Assembly (NCBI GenBank): GCA_008828725.1
Contig: MEHQ01000140.1
Location: 993,300 to 1,057,299 of the forward strand
Length of the DNA: 64,000 nt
Direction of reading: 5' to 3'
Origin: Saccharina japonica
Taxonomy: Eukaryota; Sar; Phaeophyceae; Laminariales; Laminariaceae
Each line of letters starts with the position of its first letter. The stretch's first letter is position 1. The notes under the pieces were generated by a model. The model saw nothing but the letters and a program-made list of their open reading frames with translations, did not search any database and had not been told where the DNA came from. The translations under genes and the position numbers were made by a program. This document shows, piece by piece, positions 36,001 through 47,700 of this stretch.

Positions 36001-39000
36001 CTGTGTTTTCTGGTACAGCAGTATGTACGACGAGTACCGTAGTTACGTTTCGACGAATCAATTGATAACATGTGACGGTTCAACAATGTAGAGGTTGTGC
36101 CGCTTTATCTATGGATTTCAAATTGGCAACTTCCACACGATACACACGAGTAGCATGGACGGGAGATACCAGGTATCAGTCAGCGCATTGTACGCCGAAA
36201 CACAACACGCCATACACCTATACACGGCAGAATCTACGAGATATACCAGGTACCACGACTCGTATACTGCCAGGTACGATACGAGTACATGAGACAGCAC
36301 TCGTACACCCACCGACCCGATAGCTTCCGCGAAAGCGTAGTCGCGTCGACATCGATATTTTAGTCAGCAGTAGTGAAAATAATAGGTGTTAAGTCTTCAC
36401 CGCATGCACCACTTGATAATATTGTCCGCCATTGCAGTGTGCGTTTTGGTCTGTCTGATGCTACTCGCGACGGATGCTGACTGTACGAGTATGCATAGCT
36501 GATCTGTTATATGAATACGTATGGCCTGCGTTTCGCTGTATCGGCTATAAACTCCTATATCATCTTCGTATTCTAATATTCTAACTGCATCAATCTGGCC
36601 CTACCGCCGTGGGGACGGGAGGGCCTTTTATTCCCTAGCTATTAATACGTGCAGTGCTTACTTTCGTCGAAGATGCCACATTTTGACCCATGGGTTTTCC
36701 AAACCCTGGGAAGCGGCGTGCCGACACCTCTCGGAGTGCGCCCCAGTCAACCACGACCGCAGAAGAATCTGCCAGCCTAGCGCTAAGCTCAAACTCTTCA
36801 TAAATAATTGCTCTTTGCAACCAAAGGCGTCGAGGAACGGCACGCGGAACAAAAGCGGGTCGCGAGGGGGAAGGTGGCAGCAACTATGAAATACTTGGTC
36901 GGGGAAAAAGAGGAGCACACACACACATCACACGAAGAACAGCAGTGTGAACGAAAAATGTAACGGCACACGCCGAACACGGACTCCTGTCTCCGGCAAC
37001 ATGACTAGACAGCGTCTGCAAACCAGGAGGGCACGCATACTCTTCTTGTGGCACCAGACGAAATATTCAACCAAGTTGGTCCATTTAGGGACCGCGCACA
37101 AGTTTTGAGGGGGCGTTCCGATGCGTTATGCGAGGAGAACCCACGACAAGACTGGACGCGTCACACAGATACCTGTCTTTGTCAGCCAACACCGGGTGTT
37201 GCAGTTGCGCCTCCAACGGTAGGCGCGGCCGGGGCACCAGCTCAGTGCACACGATCGGCAGCAGCTCCTCCTATTAATAATGACGATTAGGCAGTCGATA
37301 AGAGAGGGAAAGAGACGCCGTCGATACACCTCTGCGCGAATGGGCGCCAACGCGAGCGCGGAACGCTTTGCTCGCTCGCGTTCTACTGTTACTACTACTA
37401 CTGCTACTACTACTGCTACTACTACTACTACTGCTACTGCTACTGCTACTGCTACTGCTACTGCTACTACTACTACTGCTACTGCTACTGCTACTACTAC
37501 TACTATACTTCTGCACAACTACTATTAATACTACTACTACTGTTGTAGTACTGCAACCCAGACACTTACACCCTCTGGGCGTGATGGTCAAGCTTTCTAG
37601 TGCTGGCAGTTACCAGCAACGTTCTTTCGAAAAGGATATGCGCGTAGCAGTTGGTGGCGCTTCAGACATGGCCCGATACGTCCGCGTCGAAACACTCCAT
37701 CCTCTGGAGCATGGTCCTCCCGCGTGCGGACCATCGTTCACTCGCAAAATAAATAAATAACTTTCAGCGACAGGCGCAAGCCTTAATCAACACTGCCGCT
37801 CTTCTGCTCCCTCCGCGCCTCCTTCCTTAACTCCTAAGACACCCGTCCTCGTTTTCCAAAGATACTTGTTCTCGTGCAACAAGAAAGTGCAGCCAACAAG
37901 CTTAAACCATCTACCCAGCTCCCCTCAACAGGAGGTCAGCGTGACCAATGAAGCACACAACTGCGACGTTCTCCCATACACAAAACACGATACCTGGGCC
38001 TGCCGAAAGTCTGCCAGGGAGGAGAAGTCGCCTGGACCCGTAGCTGCCGCCGCCGCTCGTCCCCCACGGTACGTGTTCACCGGACAGACACAAGAGCTCT
38101 CCACAGTGTACAAAGCTACTCCGCCGAGGGCCTCCTTCGCTCTTTCCATGAGCAACAGCTGCTGTGGGTGGTACGACTCGTCTGCGATAGCGACGTGGAC
38201 ACTCCCTTCTGTTGGTAACCCCGTCGATGCTGCTGCTGCTACTGCTGCTGCTGCTGCAACAGATGCCGGTGAAGAGCCTGGTGAACCGCTGGGCGCTCTT
38301 TCGCCCCCGCAACCGCGGGAGGCACCACACCAGAGGGCGAGAGCAGCGGGTACTTCGCTCACGGCGCAAGCGATGGCCACCAGGGGGACGTTTAGCGCCT
38401 GCTTGACCAACGTAGAGCATGTACATGACGGCAGTTTGGGTGGGCGTTTTTGTTCTTGTCAGATCTTAGCTTACTCGAGAGAAAGCCGAACGCAAACAGT
38501 GGACACGACAGCGCCAAAGTGCGCCTCTTTTCTACAGCGCAGCCAGTCGACACGGCCTCGTATAGCGACCCTCTATCAAAACGGCAGGGCTTGGCAGTGA
38601 TTGAGGAGCAAAGAGCCAGAAACATGGCACCCATACGGTTCGTTTCCCATTTAATGTTTGGGGACGCCTCACATACCCGAAGCGCTTCCTCCATCTCGCA
38701 GAGCGCACTCGCTTCTACAGCCATACGAAACGGCAGCTGTTGCTCCGCGCCGTGCGCTCCATCCGCGCCCCGTGCGCGCTTGGCAGAAAAAAGGCGAGTA
38801 GGAGCGGGCCGTCCGATCGCAGGATCCACAAACGTCACGGCCTATAGGAAGAGGGAGACGACAGAACAAGAGTGCAAGCGATGCGGCAGTGCAACCCCGG
38901 TGTAGCAACAAATTATTAGCTGCATATGATTAGCAAGGGTGAGCGTTGGGTTTCGAGATTCACCGACTACACCATGATCAAACCCACCAGACCTGTTGTT

Positions 39001-41611
39001 CCCCCTAGACTAAACGCTATGGGTAGAGTAAAGTAGGCTATTGAAGGAGGAGGTTCAAGACAGTGGCGTCTTACTATGAATAGGGGTGGGTGCACCTCGG
39101 AAGCTCCAACTTAGAGGCATGTCGAGCCCCAAAAAACATATTCTGCGCCCCGTGGGCAGGAAAAAATAGCCGCCGCAGGTGATGGACTGCTGGTCGGTGT
39201 TTCGGGGAATGAAAGCAGGGAAATGAGGGAAACGAATGGAAAATAGCCCATGGCGAAACGTAATCATCAGCAACATACGTACTTCCTTCGGAAATCGTTT
39301 GAAGAATACATTCACTAAAGCCGCACCTTCCGTAGCAGGCAGTGTTTCGAGAGTGTGCGGTCACCGACTCAACAGCTCAACTCCCTGACCTGCGCCCGAC
39401 TGCGCATAAATATGATACATGCCGCCACAAGTGGTACCATCGCTTCAACACGAACATGTCACCACACCGTGTACAGCAAAAAACCCAGGCTATCGTTCTC
39501 ACACGTACTCGCCTGCAAGGGCATCCGCAACTTGGTACTGAGCCACATAGCCACCGAAAGAGCAAGGTTGTCACGGACTCGGTAGTTCCCGCGAACCCAG
39601 TACAGGATACGCGTGCCTGCCTGACTCGCAGCGAAGGGTGAACGGCGAGCGGGCCAGGACGCACACGGAGAGGAGGGGTAGATGTTTGGCCCTCGATAAC
39701 TGGTGCGGGGTGATGATCTGCTTATCCAGGACTTGTCGGAAGAATAATGCAAGGCACCACATCCTGCCAGTCGTGATTTGCTGTTGGGAGCTAGTGACGT
39801 CGCAGGATAACGCAAACGTCGCGCGTTAAGGCTTTGCGATGACGGTGCAGGCTGGACATGATGTTCGAGGTATGCAGCCGTGGTCATGCTAACAAGTCAA
39901 AGCATGCCGGGGGCTGCGATTGGGGGCCATAACGACTCCGTTAGCCATTAGTAGTGAACTACGAAAGCAAGCGACTCATCCACTCACACACTCCTTGTCT
40001 TACCGGTTCGTTCCGCTTAGGAAAACGCACGATCCGGCGTCTCTCCTTAAGCCTGGGGCCCCACTCATCGTTGAAAAAGCGGCTGCCTCCTGCAGCTCGG
40101 TGTGGACTCGGCACACCACTCCCCGCGGCCGCCCCCGACACCTCTCCCCGGACCCCTCCTTTCACATCCGGCAAGGCCCTGTCTCCGATTCCGCTTGGGT
40201 TACGTTGCCACCTCTGCCGGTCACACGAGCCAGCGCTCCTCACGTTCCCAGCCGTGCTTCCACCGCTCCCCGGAGGAACGCCAGTAACAAGAGACGCAAG
40301 AGGCGTCGGCGTCGCGGGCGGGGAGGTCGACCAATGAAAGGAAGGGCTCGACACACCCTGCGCGTCTTTCAGCGTCAGCGCCGGCGACCCCGCCGCCGGT
40401 GGTGCTGTTGTTGGTGATCGCGCTGGCGCCACCGGGGAGAGCCCACGCTTCAAGAAAGCGGCCACCATAGAAGCTGCTGCAGACCCGGCTTGTCTTCCTT
40501 GTGACGGAGCCGTCTCCTCCACGCGCCCCTTTCCCGCAGCATCGGCAATCTCGCTTGCACCTCCAGCCTCATCCGTGCGTAGTGAGGCATTTCCTGAAGC
40601 GGTACCTGGGAGGAGAGTGTCGACCGGAACGGAAGCAGTTTCCGTGTCGTGTTTTGGACCTCCAGCGCGATGGGTTGCGGCCCGTTCGTCTGCTGGTTCT
40701 GCGCGAGAGGTCGTCGTCGTGCTGTTACGAATAGCAGTAGAACTCTGGGCATGTTGCTGACGTAACTCTCCAGGTGCCTGCGCTGGCGTGGCTATCGCCG
40801 CCGCCGCCGCCGCCGCCGCCGTTGTGGCTACTACTGCTGTTGTCGTGGTTGACGCTTTTCCCTTGACCGCGCCCGTTGCTGAAATGTCCTTCTCCGAAGA
40901 TCTGGCAGTACTGCCATACGAAGATGCTTCCGCAACGTGTGCATCATGCGTCGGGTGCGCCGACTTCGAAGATCGCGACTCACAGTCTCCCTGCAGTAGG
41001 TCACTATCAAACGACGTTGCTGTGGCGGTGACCCCGTTGCTAAGGGCATGACCAAACGCGAGAGGGGGTTGCTGTGTCCCCTCAGGAGTCGCAGGCAGCG
41101 CCGGCTGCGAAGAAGGTTGGCGGACAGCAAGTAATGCACCGACTTCATCTTCGTTGGCGTCTCGAGAAGCTGACCGCACGGCCTCGGCTCCTGGACAGAG
41201 TTTAACTCCGGGTGCTAGCCTTGGATGGTGTTGTGCTGCGGCGTCGCCCGAACTGGCCACCATGAGGTCTTCTTCGGCTGTTGTAGTGGCGGCTCTCTCA
41301 TGGCCAGGTGCGGTGGGACTAATTCGCTCTTCTGAGCAAGGTGCCTGTTGTGAAAAGAGGTGCAACGGGAGAGCTTGGCGACTGGTGTCCAGGGAAAAAA
41401 CGACGTTCGGCAGAGGGTCAGGCCCGAAAAGGCGCACGCGCTTTTGTCTCTCATTGTTGCCACCGCTCATCTTCACCTGCGCCTGAGCAGGCTCCCGGGC
41501 CTCCCTGTCTGGCATTTCTGTGTCTGGTGGGATCTTTGGGTTTTGTATTGGGAAGAGGCCGTACAATATTTGAATTTTCGGGGAACGGGTGCGCTTTTCG
41601 GCGGAGATCAT
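30081..41611 (-). CDS. Uncharacterised multi-exon protein (8 exons, about 1043 aa)
   Basis: Exons in transcript order: 41611-40004, 38778-38677, 38398-37994, 37264-37173, 36812-36662, 34513-34361, 32566-32333 and 30467-30081 (stop TAG). Donors include CCG|GTAAGA, CGG|GTATGT, CAG|GTATCG, AAA|GTAAGC and CAG|GTGATC. All introns are phase 0 except 37172-36813 (phase 2), and all phases match. Exon 1 (536 codons) is low complexity: Ser/Thr/Ala/Pro-rich with poly-Ala encoded by a GCC repeat. Later exons are GC-rich and look folded and helical (ALCEMEEALR; ALNVPLVAIACAVSEVPAAL; LLPIVCTELVPRPRL; DWMEIVPAWVWEELRRG; SLVVDLAEELCIGA), suggesting an alpha-helical scaffold, but I recognise no family. Alternative starts are ATG 41515 and 41470. 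The exon 7 acceptor could be three bases later, and the 3' end could be spliced at 30107 (G|GTGAAG) rather than ending at TAG 30081. Introns are unusually repeat-laden. Confidence 0.72.
30748..30964. mobile_element. Foldback element in an intron of the minus-strand gene
   Basis: The left arm (about 30753-30808: ATGCTGGCCCCGGG, TCCTGCTGAGTTCAGGGG) is an inverted copy of the right arm (30905-30964). An inner pair GGTGTTGGTAACCGC / GCGGTTACCCACCAACACC (30848-30862 with 30897-30915) extends the stem. There is no coding capacity. It looks like a MITE or foldback element. Confidence 0.8.
33021..33104 (-). repeat. C-tailed interspersed element, subfamily A, copy 3
   Basis: On the plus strand: about 16 G, then CGTACTCATTTGTTGC, TTGACCATTGACC, ACGCATCCCTTTCG and AGACGGAGCAC. 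It is in an intron of the long minus-strand gene, in that gene's sense orientation. Confidence 0.85.
33828..33972 (-). repeat. C-tailed interspersed element, subfamily A, copy 4
   Basis: Full-length: G-run, TCGTACTCATTTGTTGC, CATTGACCACGCATCCC, GGAGCACCTACTCC, GAGACACCTCCAACAC, ending near TTCCATATATTAC, which corresponds to the start of copy 1 in reverse complement. It is 730 bp from copy 3 in the same intron. Confidence 0.85.
34858..34995 (+). repeat. Dispersed repeat, copy 2 (pairs with 14150-14290)
   Basis: Same order of blocks as at 14150-14290: ATAGACAGCGTGATGCCC, ATAACTTCAAAA, ACACTCGAAAATCAC and CTCCCTCGTGCAACCGTCG, with one internal length difference. Confidence 0.8.
35178..35280 (+). 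repeat. Tandem duplication, 51 bp x 2, at the edge of the inverted repeat
   Basis: The unit ACACCTGGCAATGGTAT...GAGGATGGAA(C/T)ATGT occurs at 35178 and 35229. The second copy overlaps the outer end of the left arm of the adjacent inverted repeat. Confidence 0.9.
35245..35955. repeat. Large inverted repeat (about 350-bp arms, no spacer) carrying an ORF in each arm
   Basis: The arms 35245-35602 and 35604-35955 meet at GCGCATGAGAATCTCATGCGC, with the centre at 35603. The inner about 45 bp are perfect and overall identity is about 88-90% by eye. Reading outward-in, the left arm (+) and right arm (-) encode related peptides sharing PHPDDVA(D/N)GIKLH, NGVQPGWCLLGDQLFARNS and DCPDRRCGFLGFHGQF. Many differences are silent or conservative. 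The right arm has a compensated +1/-1 shift and a 4-base deletion near the centre, so it is decayed. It lies within the intron 36661-34514 of the minus-strand gene. I do not recognise the protein. Confidence 0.92.
37383..37506. repeat. TAC/TGC trinucleotide satellite in an intron
   Basis: About 120 bases of interspersed CTA and CTG triplets on the plus strand, within the intron between exons 3 and 4 of the minus-strand gene. The poly-Leu, poly-Ser and poly-Thr frames here are artefacts of the repeat. Confidence 0.95.
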
Positions 41612-41767
41612 GTGTTCGGTGCCCCACTGCCCAGCATCAGCGCATCACACCTGGCATTGCGCACCGCGGCGTGTTGCTTGCTCCCTCGCTGATATATAGC
41701 AGACCATTCTCAGCCGGTTTAGTGGTCCTCGTAGAGGACAAGTTGCTCTATTGGCAGCCGATAAAAA
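41612..41767. promoter_or_regulatory. Shared divergent promoter region
   Basis: Only 156 bp separate the ATG of the minus-strand gene (41611) from the ATG of the decarboxylase (41768). The AT-rich TGATATATAGC at 41689-41699 is the best TATA-like site, about 70 bp from the + ATG and about 80 bp from the - ATG. A bidirectional promoter is inferred from the geometry. If the minus gene starts at 41515 or 41470, the gap grows to about 250-300 bp. Confidence 0.5.
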
Positions 41768-44700
41768 ATGAGGGTATCTGGGAGGCACAGACTACTCACA
41801 AGCGGCGGGTTTATCTTGGTCCAGACTCTGCTGTTTGGCGTCGGGCCGAGCTCGTCCTTTCGTGTTGCCTCAGGAGGCGGTCGGCAGGCAGCGCGTGCGC
41901 TGCCGAGAGCTGTTCACGTACGCACGCGTCGGAGATGTCGCTCGCCGGCAGCTTGTCACGCGGCGATGCAGGCCACTGGTCTTGATCAGGACTCAACCCC
42001 TCTCGTCGATGCCTTGGCGAATGCTGCGAAAAACGTGCGGTCTCCTCTGTTCTACCCGGGTCACAAAATGGGCAGGCAAGTACTACTGCTGCTGTAGCAG
42101 AGTATAGAGAGGTGTTACCTGACGAATACGGGTACATACCCGCCAACTTGGGGGGGAAGTACCCTGGTACTCAAGGGTACTCGCGAATGGTTACGGCTAC
42201 TTTGCTATTTTCGGCGGGTACCCGGGTATATACCCGTTTAACAACCGATTACCCGTCTAACAGTCGGGTACCCGGGGCCACGCGGCGGGTACGAGTATGT
42301 ATATGAACTTTAACTTTGTATCCCTTGCCAGGTTTGCCTATTGAACAGGTACTGGTTGGTACTCACGTATGTTGTTTGCTTAGAGATAGAAGAAGAGCAG
42401 CTCTATTCCTTTTAGCACGATGACAGACTGAAAGGCTACATAGAGGCTCACTTTGCCTCGCCTTGGAAACCCCTAGTTTCCATCTACGCTACGCCTCCCA
42501 AGTGGTACAAATACGATCCCAATACCTGTGACCTGCAGGGTGATTACGTAATTACCGGCCTTTCCACATCATTCAAAGCAGTACCATTACGTACAGTTAT
42601 CCGTATCTGTGGCGGATATTAGCAAGCCGGGAAATACTCGCGAGTACCCGGGTAGCTGGCGAAAGGGTAACACCTCTCAGTATGGTATGCGATGCGAGGC
42701 ATGAGACAGCGTTTTTATTTTGAAAAGGGTTTCCTCAAGAATACCAGGTATGTACGACGTACGTACGAAATAGAAATAGTACCCCCAGGGGGGGTGATTT
42801 TTAGGGGATGATACTCTTCCATCCCCCGGACTTCCAAGGTAAACCAACGGGTACCCGGGCACCCGGGTACCCGGGGCCCAAAATACTCGGCGATTATGAT
42901 GTGTTAGTCGTGCCCGTGACGGGTATTAACAAGCCGGGTAATACTCGCGAGTACCTGGGTAATTGGCAAAAGGTTCAACACCTCTATTTATAGTACAGAG
43001 TACTCTCAAGCTCTTACGAGTACGTCTTATACTTCCAGGGTATACCAGCTGCTACATATCAGGTACTGCTGTATCCATAAGTACAAAGCACGATTTTGAG
43101 TTTTCCCATGGGGTGCCTCGAAGCTACGATACAGTACAGCACTGTTGTTGTAGTAACATGGCAAGACCGCCCTTGTACATACAGCGGCGCACCTTCGAGG
43201 TTTGTGGACGCCATCCTTGGAGGGAAGCTGGGCGCCTTCGTCCATGATCTGCCCGAGCTGCCCGAGCTCGACAACCTCTTCGCCCCCGAGGTTCGTGGCT
43301 TGAGTGTCAGGAGAACCTGTTTGGCTATTTTGAGTGTTTGTTTCATAAATATTGTGCATTGTGCTGCTTACAGCAGCGTGCTTGGGACCCACGCACAACA
43401 AGTCTTGGAACAGCGGTAGCGGCAGTCGCCATACTAGAATGGATAGCTGGCGGGCTTGGGCCAGGATGTGTATCCTGCACTCGCAGCTATTTGTGCAGTC
43501 GGCAAGGTTAACCCGCGCGGCTCGTATCTCGCTAAAGTAAGCAACATATAGTTGACTGAACTCGGACTACGGCTGAACGTGTCCATCGTCGCGCACGCCG
43601 GCCTCAGGGTCCGATTCGAGACGCCGAACTGCTGGCGGCGGACGCGTTCGGTGCCACCAAGACATGGCTGCTGGCGAACGGGAGGTGAACCTATAACCTA
43701 CCACTCCTGGACGGAAGTGTAAGGACCGTTTAGTATTCATATTTATGCCCTAAACGTTTCTTGTGTTTCGGTCCAGAGTGGTACTGCCTGCCGAACCGGT
43801 CGAGAGGGCCTCCGTTGAGCGAAGGAGGGGAGTACTTCTGTTGGAACCCCCCGTGCCGTGCGCCCTGTCGCCACCCTGTTCGGTTCACATTGCGAAATTG
43901 TTTCCGTCGTCTACTATACGATGCGTGATCAGAAGGTTTATCGCAACTAGGTGCCCACAAAAAGTGACCACCACAAGAGCCAATCCCACGCCCTTGGAGG
44001 TGGAGGGGGGGGTGCAGCGAGCCAGGAAAGACTCGCCACCATACTGGGTGCGGAGCGCGCGTTCGGCAGTTTCCGGCCGTTCCTGTCTGCTTGCTTTGCG
44101 CCATGGGATAGTACCGGGTTGGACCTCACCAACGCCCTGCTCAACCCAGAGCGTTGCGAGCGAACCGACGGGTATGGTGCAGTGCGATACAATCTTGTCT
44201 GCGCCTGGCGGCTCCCGCGTCTTCATCGCGCGAAATCGCCCACCCCCCCCGACCCAGTCCCCCTCTCTTTCACAGATAGCGGCGGCCCAGGAGAGTGGTG
44301 CACCGCAACCGCTGCCATCTCCGTAAGCAGTTCCAATTCCTGACACTCAACCTCCCACCTCCATTTGTTTTCTCGTCCACATACCCCCCTCCCCCCTCTG
44401 CCCCCCCGGGCGGCTCTCGACATGTCTATTCTCTTCTCCGTGATTCCTACAGCACGTGCGGAGTGCTGTCGTCGATCATCGCGTGTGTGCTATGGCACAA
44501 CTCCCGCGCACCGCTCGGAAACCTGGCCGAGGGCGGCGATGACGCGAAGGAGTTGACAGCCTCAGGGGCGACGAAACCGCGGCGAAGCATTGTGATCTTG
44601 CCGAGGGACGCGCACAAGTCTGCGGTCCACGCGCTTGTCCTCAGTGGTGCGACGCCGTGTTTCTTGCCGCCGCTCCGCCACCCAAAGTCGGGGGTGAGCC

Positions 44701-47700
44701 TCGGCATTGGCACGGCGGCGCTAGAAGAAGCCCTCAAGGAGCACGGGGACGAGGTGCGTCAGCGGATTCATGGACGTGGTGAGGGAGGAGAAGGGGCGGG
44801 AGGGGGGGAAGGGGGGTCGTGTTGAGAGGGCCTCGGTGTTTAAATGGTCAACCGCCCTTCCCCCAAAGGATCGGAAGCATTTTATTTGAGGCGGGCGGAG
44901 CGCACGGTGACTTGAGGCGCTTTCGTGCTGGTGAGCACCGGTGGCTGTCCGGTGGCTACCGGGAGCCCTTTGCGATTTGGTGGACGTATGGTTACGTCCG
45001 ACGTTGCCCTCCGGGTGGAAACGGCGACGGCATGCGCGCCTTCACTCACCGCATTCCTGCAAGTGATGTAAAGATCGACATCGCCGCGAGTACCGCCGCA
45101 GCGTTTGGCATTATCTGGTTGGTTTTGGCACGTAGAAAGCGTGCGCATGATGTGTGTGTGTGTTTTTTTTTCACGCGACATGCAGCCACGCCGTTCGACC
45201 GAAGCTGCGAGTCAGATCGTCGCTCGTTTGAGACAGAAAAAGTAGACCGGCCTCTGGAACCACTCGACGACAGGAGAGCCCTTGCAGGGGTGCAGTCAAC
45301 CAGAGGTAGACTTCTTCCTCATCTTCGCTCCTCGCGCACTCGCCCGGACAATCTCAGGTTGCGGCGGTGTTTGTGGTGTCCCCGACCTACGAGGGCGCCT
45401 GCTCGGACGTGGCCTCGGCTTCGCGGGCCTGCCACGCTGCCGGGGTTCCGCTTGTGGTGGACGAGGCTCATGGAGCACATCTCGCCTTTCTGGGGGCGCC
45501 AGAAGATGGACAGGGTGACTCTTTACAAGGTACGAGAAGCCCCCACCCCCCCCCCCCCCCCGCTTCCCCCCTGCTTTTTCTGTCCGTCGCGGTCATTTTG
45601 TGGTCGGCACTGCTGTTGCTCTCCGAGTAGGCGGAGATTGGGGCGGGGACGACACAGAACCGTCGGTACGTGGCCTGTCTCGATTGGGTCCCTGCCGCTG
45701 CCGTTGGTAAGAATCCCTCTCACGCCGCGGGAAGGGTAGGGCGGGCAGGGCAGGGACGAGATCGCGGAAGGCAAGGCTGGCAGAGGTATTGTGAGCCCGA
45801 GCGAAAAGGGACGCCAAGCGTGATTGTGACACGCGGTTGACCGCGCCGCTGCAGAGCGAGGGGACAGTAATACGAAGGCGCGGGCGGGCTTTCTTCGGTG
45901 TCGCGAACAACCAGCTTTGAGGAGTTCCGCCTCCATATTTACGTCTGCAGCGCCTGAAATGCTACTGGCTGACACAATCCGACTCAAACCTGGCGTCTAT
46001 GGCTTCGATATTGTTTTCATTACCGACGACACCCTTAACGTCGTTATCCCTACCAACGTAGTGTGTTAGCCCTCTGGCCGGACTGTCTGACCGCCGCCAC
46101 CCCCCCCCACCGGCATTTCGATACCTTAACGCCGACCCTCTATTTTTTTGCGGTGATAAACACATAGGGGCGCTGCAGTGCGGGGCAGACCTCGTGGTCC
46201 AGAGCGCTCACAAGACCCTAGGCTCGCTGACGCAGTCGGCGTTTTTGCATCTAGGAAAAGGTGAGGGCTGTATGAACAGCGCGAGCACTAATCGGTACCT
46301 CTCCGCTCACTTTGTGCCACTTTTTTTGTTTGCCTCCCTGCCCTCTGTGTGCCACTATTTGAAGAGCACGGGAGTGTTTTTCCCACGCGCGCTGGGTCGT
46401 ATAGGCGCGGTGCAGGCCCTGCCGCCTCCTGTTTTTTACGTCTCGGATCGAAGTGAGTTGAAATCGAAGTCGCGCCCCTCGCACTCCTCAAGGTAAACAA
46501 AGCGGTGCAGGATTCAGCCGTCACAGTCACGTCCCACACAGCCAAACGAAACGAAACGAAACGAAACGTTGCGGAACGAAACGGCACGGGGCGGATCGAA
46601 TCTTAACCGAACGTACAGACGTCGACTAAACTCTCGAAAACAAAAAAAAAACGTGCCCCTTGCGTGCCCGGAAACGCAGGCGTATTGACGGCGGGAGACG
46701 GGGCGTTCTCCGCAGAGCGGGCGGTGTCCGACGCCCTTGCGACCGTCCAGAGTTCCAGCCCCAGTTGTGAGTGCCCCGCGAGCGGATGTAACCGAGCCTC
46801 GAAGCCGACGGTTCGAGAGCCCTTTTCCCGTTGAAGGGAACCAAGGAAACAGTGTGCGGGTCGAACCGCACGTGCGCTACAACGGACCGTTCACCGTGTT
46901 TACGTGCTCGTGTGCTTGCTCGTATATTGGTCGTACCGCGCTCGCATACCGCTATATTTTTTCCAGTATATGTTTATTTTGTCGTGTCGACCCCGCTCGT
47001 GTTTTCGTACGGTGTCGAGCGGCGTTTGCCGTCCGGCGAAGTTTAAGGTCTGTTGGCACGGACCCCCCCCCCTCCCGGTATGTGTTCCTCGCCCACATGC
47101 ATACCATATTGCCGGAGAACGCACAGTTGTTTGGTGTGCACCGTCAGGTTTTGACCGGATCGTTTTCTCCGACCTCAGTGCGACTACACCGGGGTACTCT
47201 CTTGCGTGTTGTGAAGGCTGGCAAGCTTTCTCCTCGCCAGCACCCGCAAGCGTCGGTTCGAGTTTATCGCAGGCCCTGCAGTCGGTCTGCCCTGAGGTAG
47301 AAATTTAGACCATGGCCCATCCCCACCGCTCCTGAGGACTCGCTATTATAGTCGGCAACGGCGCCTTTGCTTCACATCTCCTGGTAGCGTTGTGGCTGTG
47401 TCGTGTCAATGTCAAGCAGTGGAAACAGTAAATCGTGTCGTGAGGCGGCGTGTAGGACAGCCCGTTCACGCCGATCCGGAGGTCCTTGCCGAGCGGTCCC
47501 ATGGCGTTTTGCTGTACCCTTGTGCATCCCCGCCCGCCCGCCCTCCTTCCCCTCCGGTTTGGCGGAGCAAGGAAAACGACGATCACATGTTTTGCCTTGG
47601 CGAGAGAATGTTTGAGTTGTTGTATCCCTTTCGGTAAACGCCGGTTGGTCTGATAAATGTCTCGACCTTACGCCACAGCAGTCATGCAATTTCAACGGTT

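Noticed and set aside
37126-37591. Poly-Leu, poly-Ser and poly-Thr open frames
   Set aside because: Products of the trinucleotide repeat, inside an intron.
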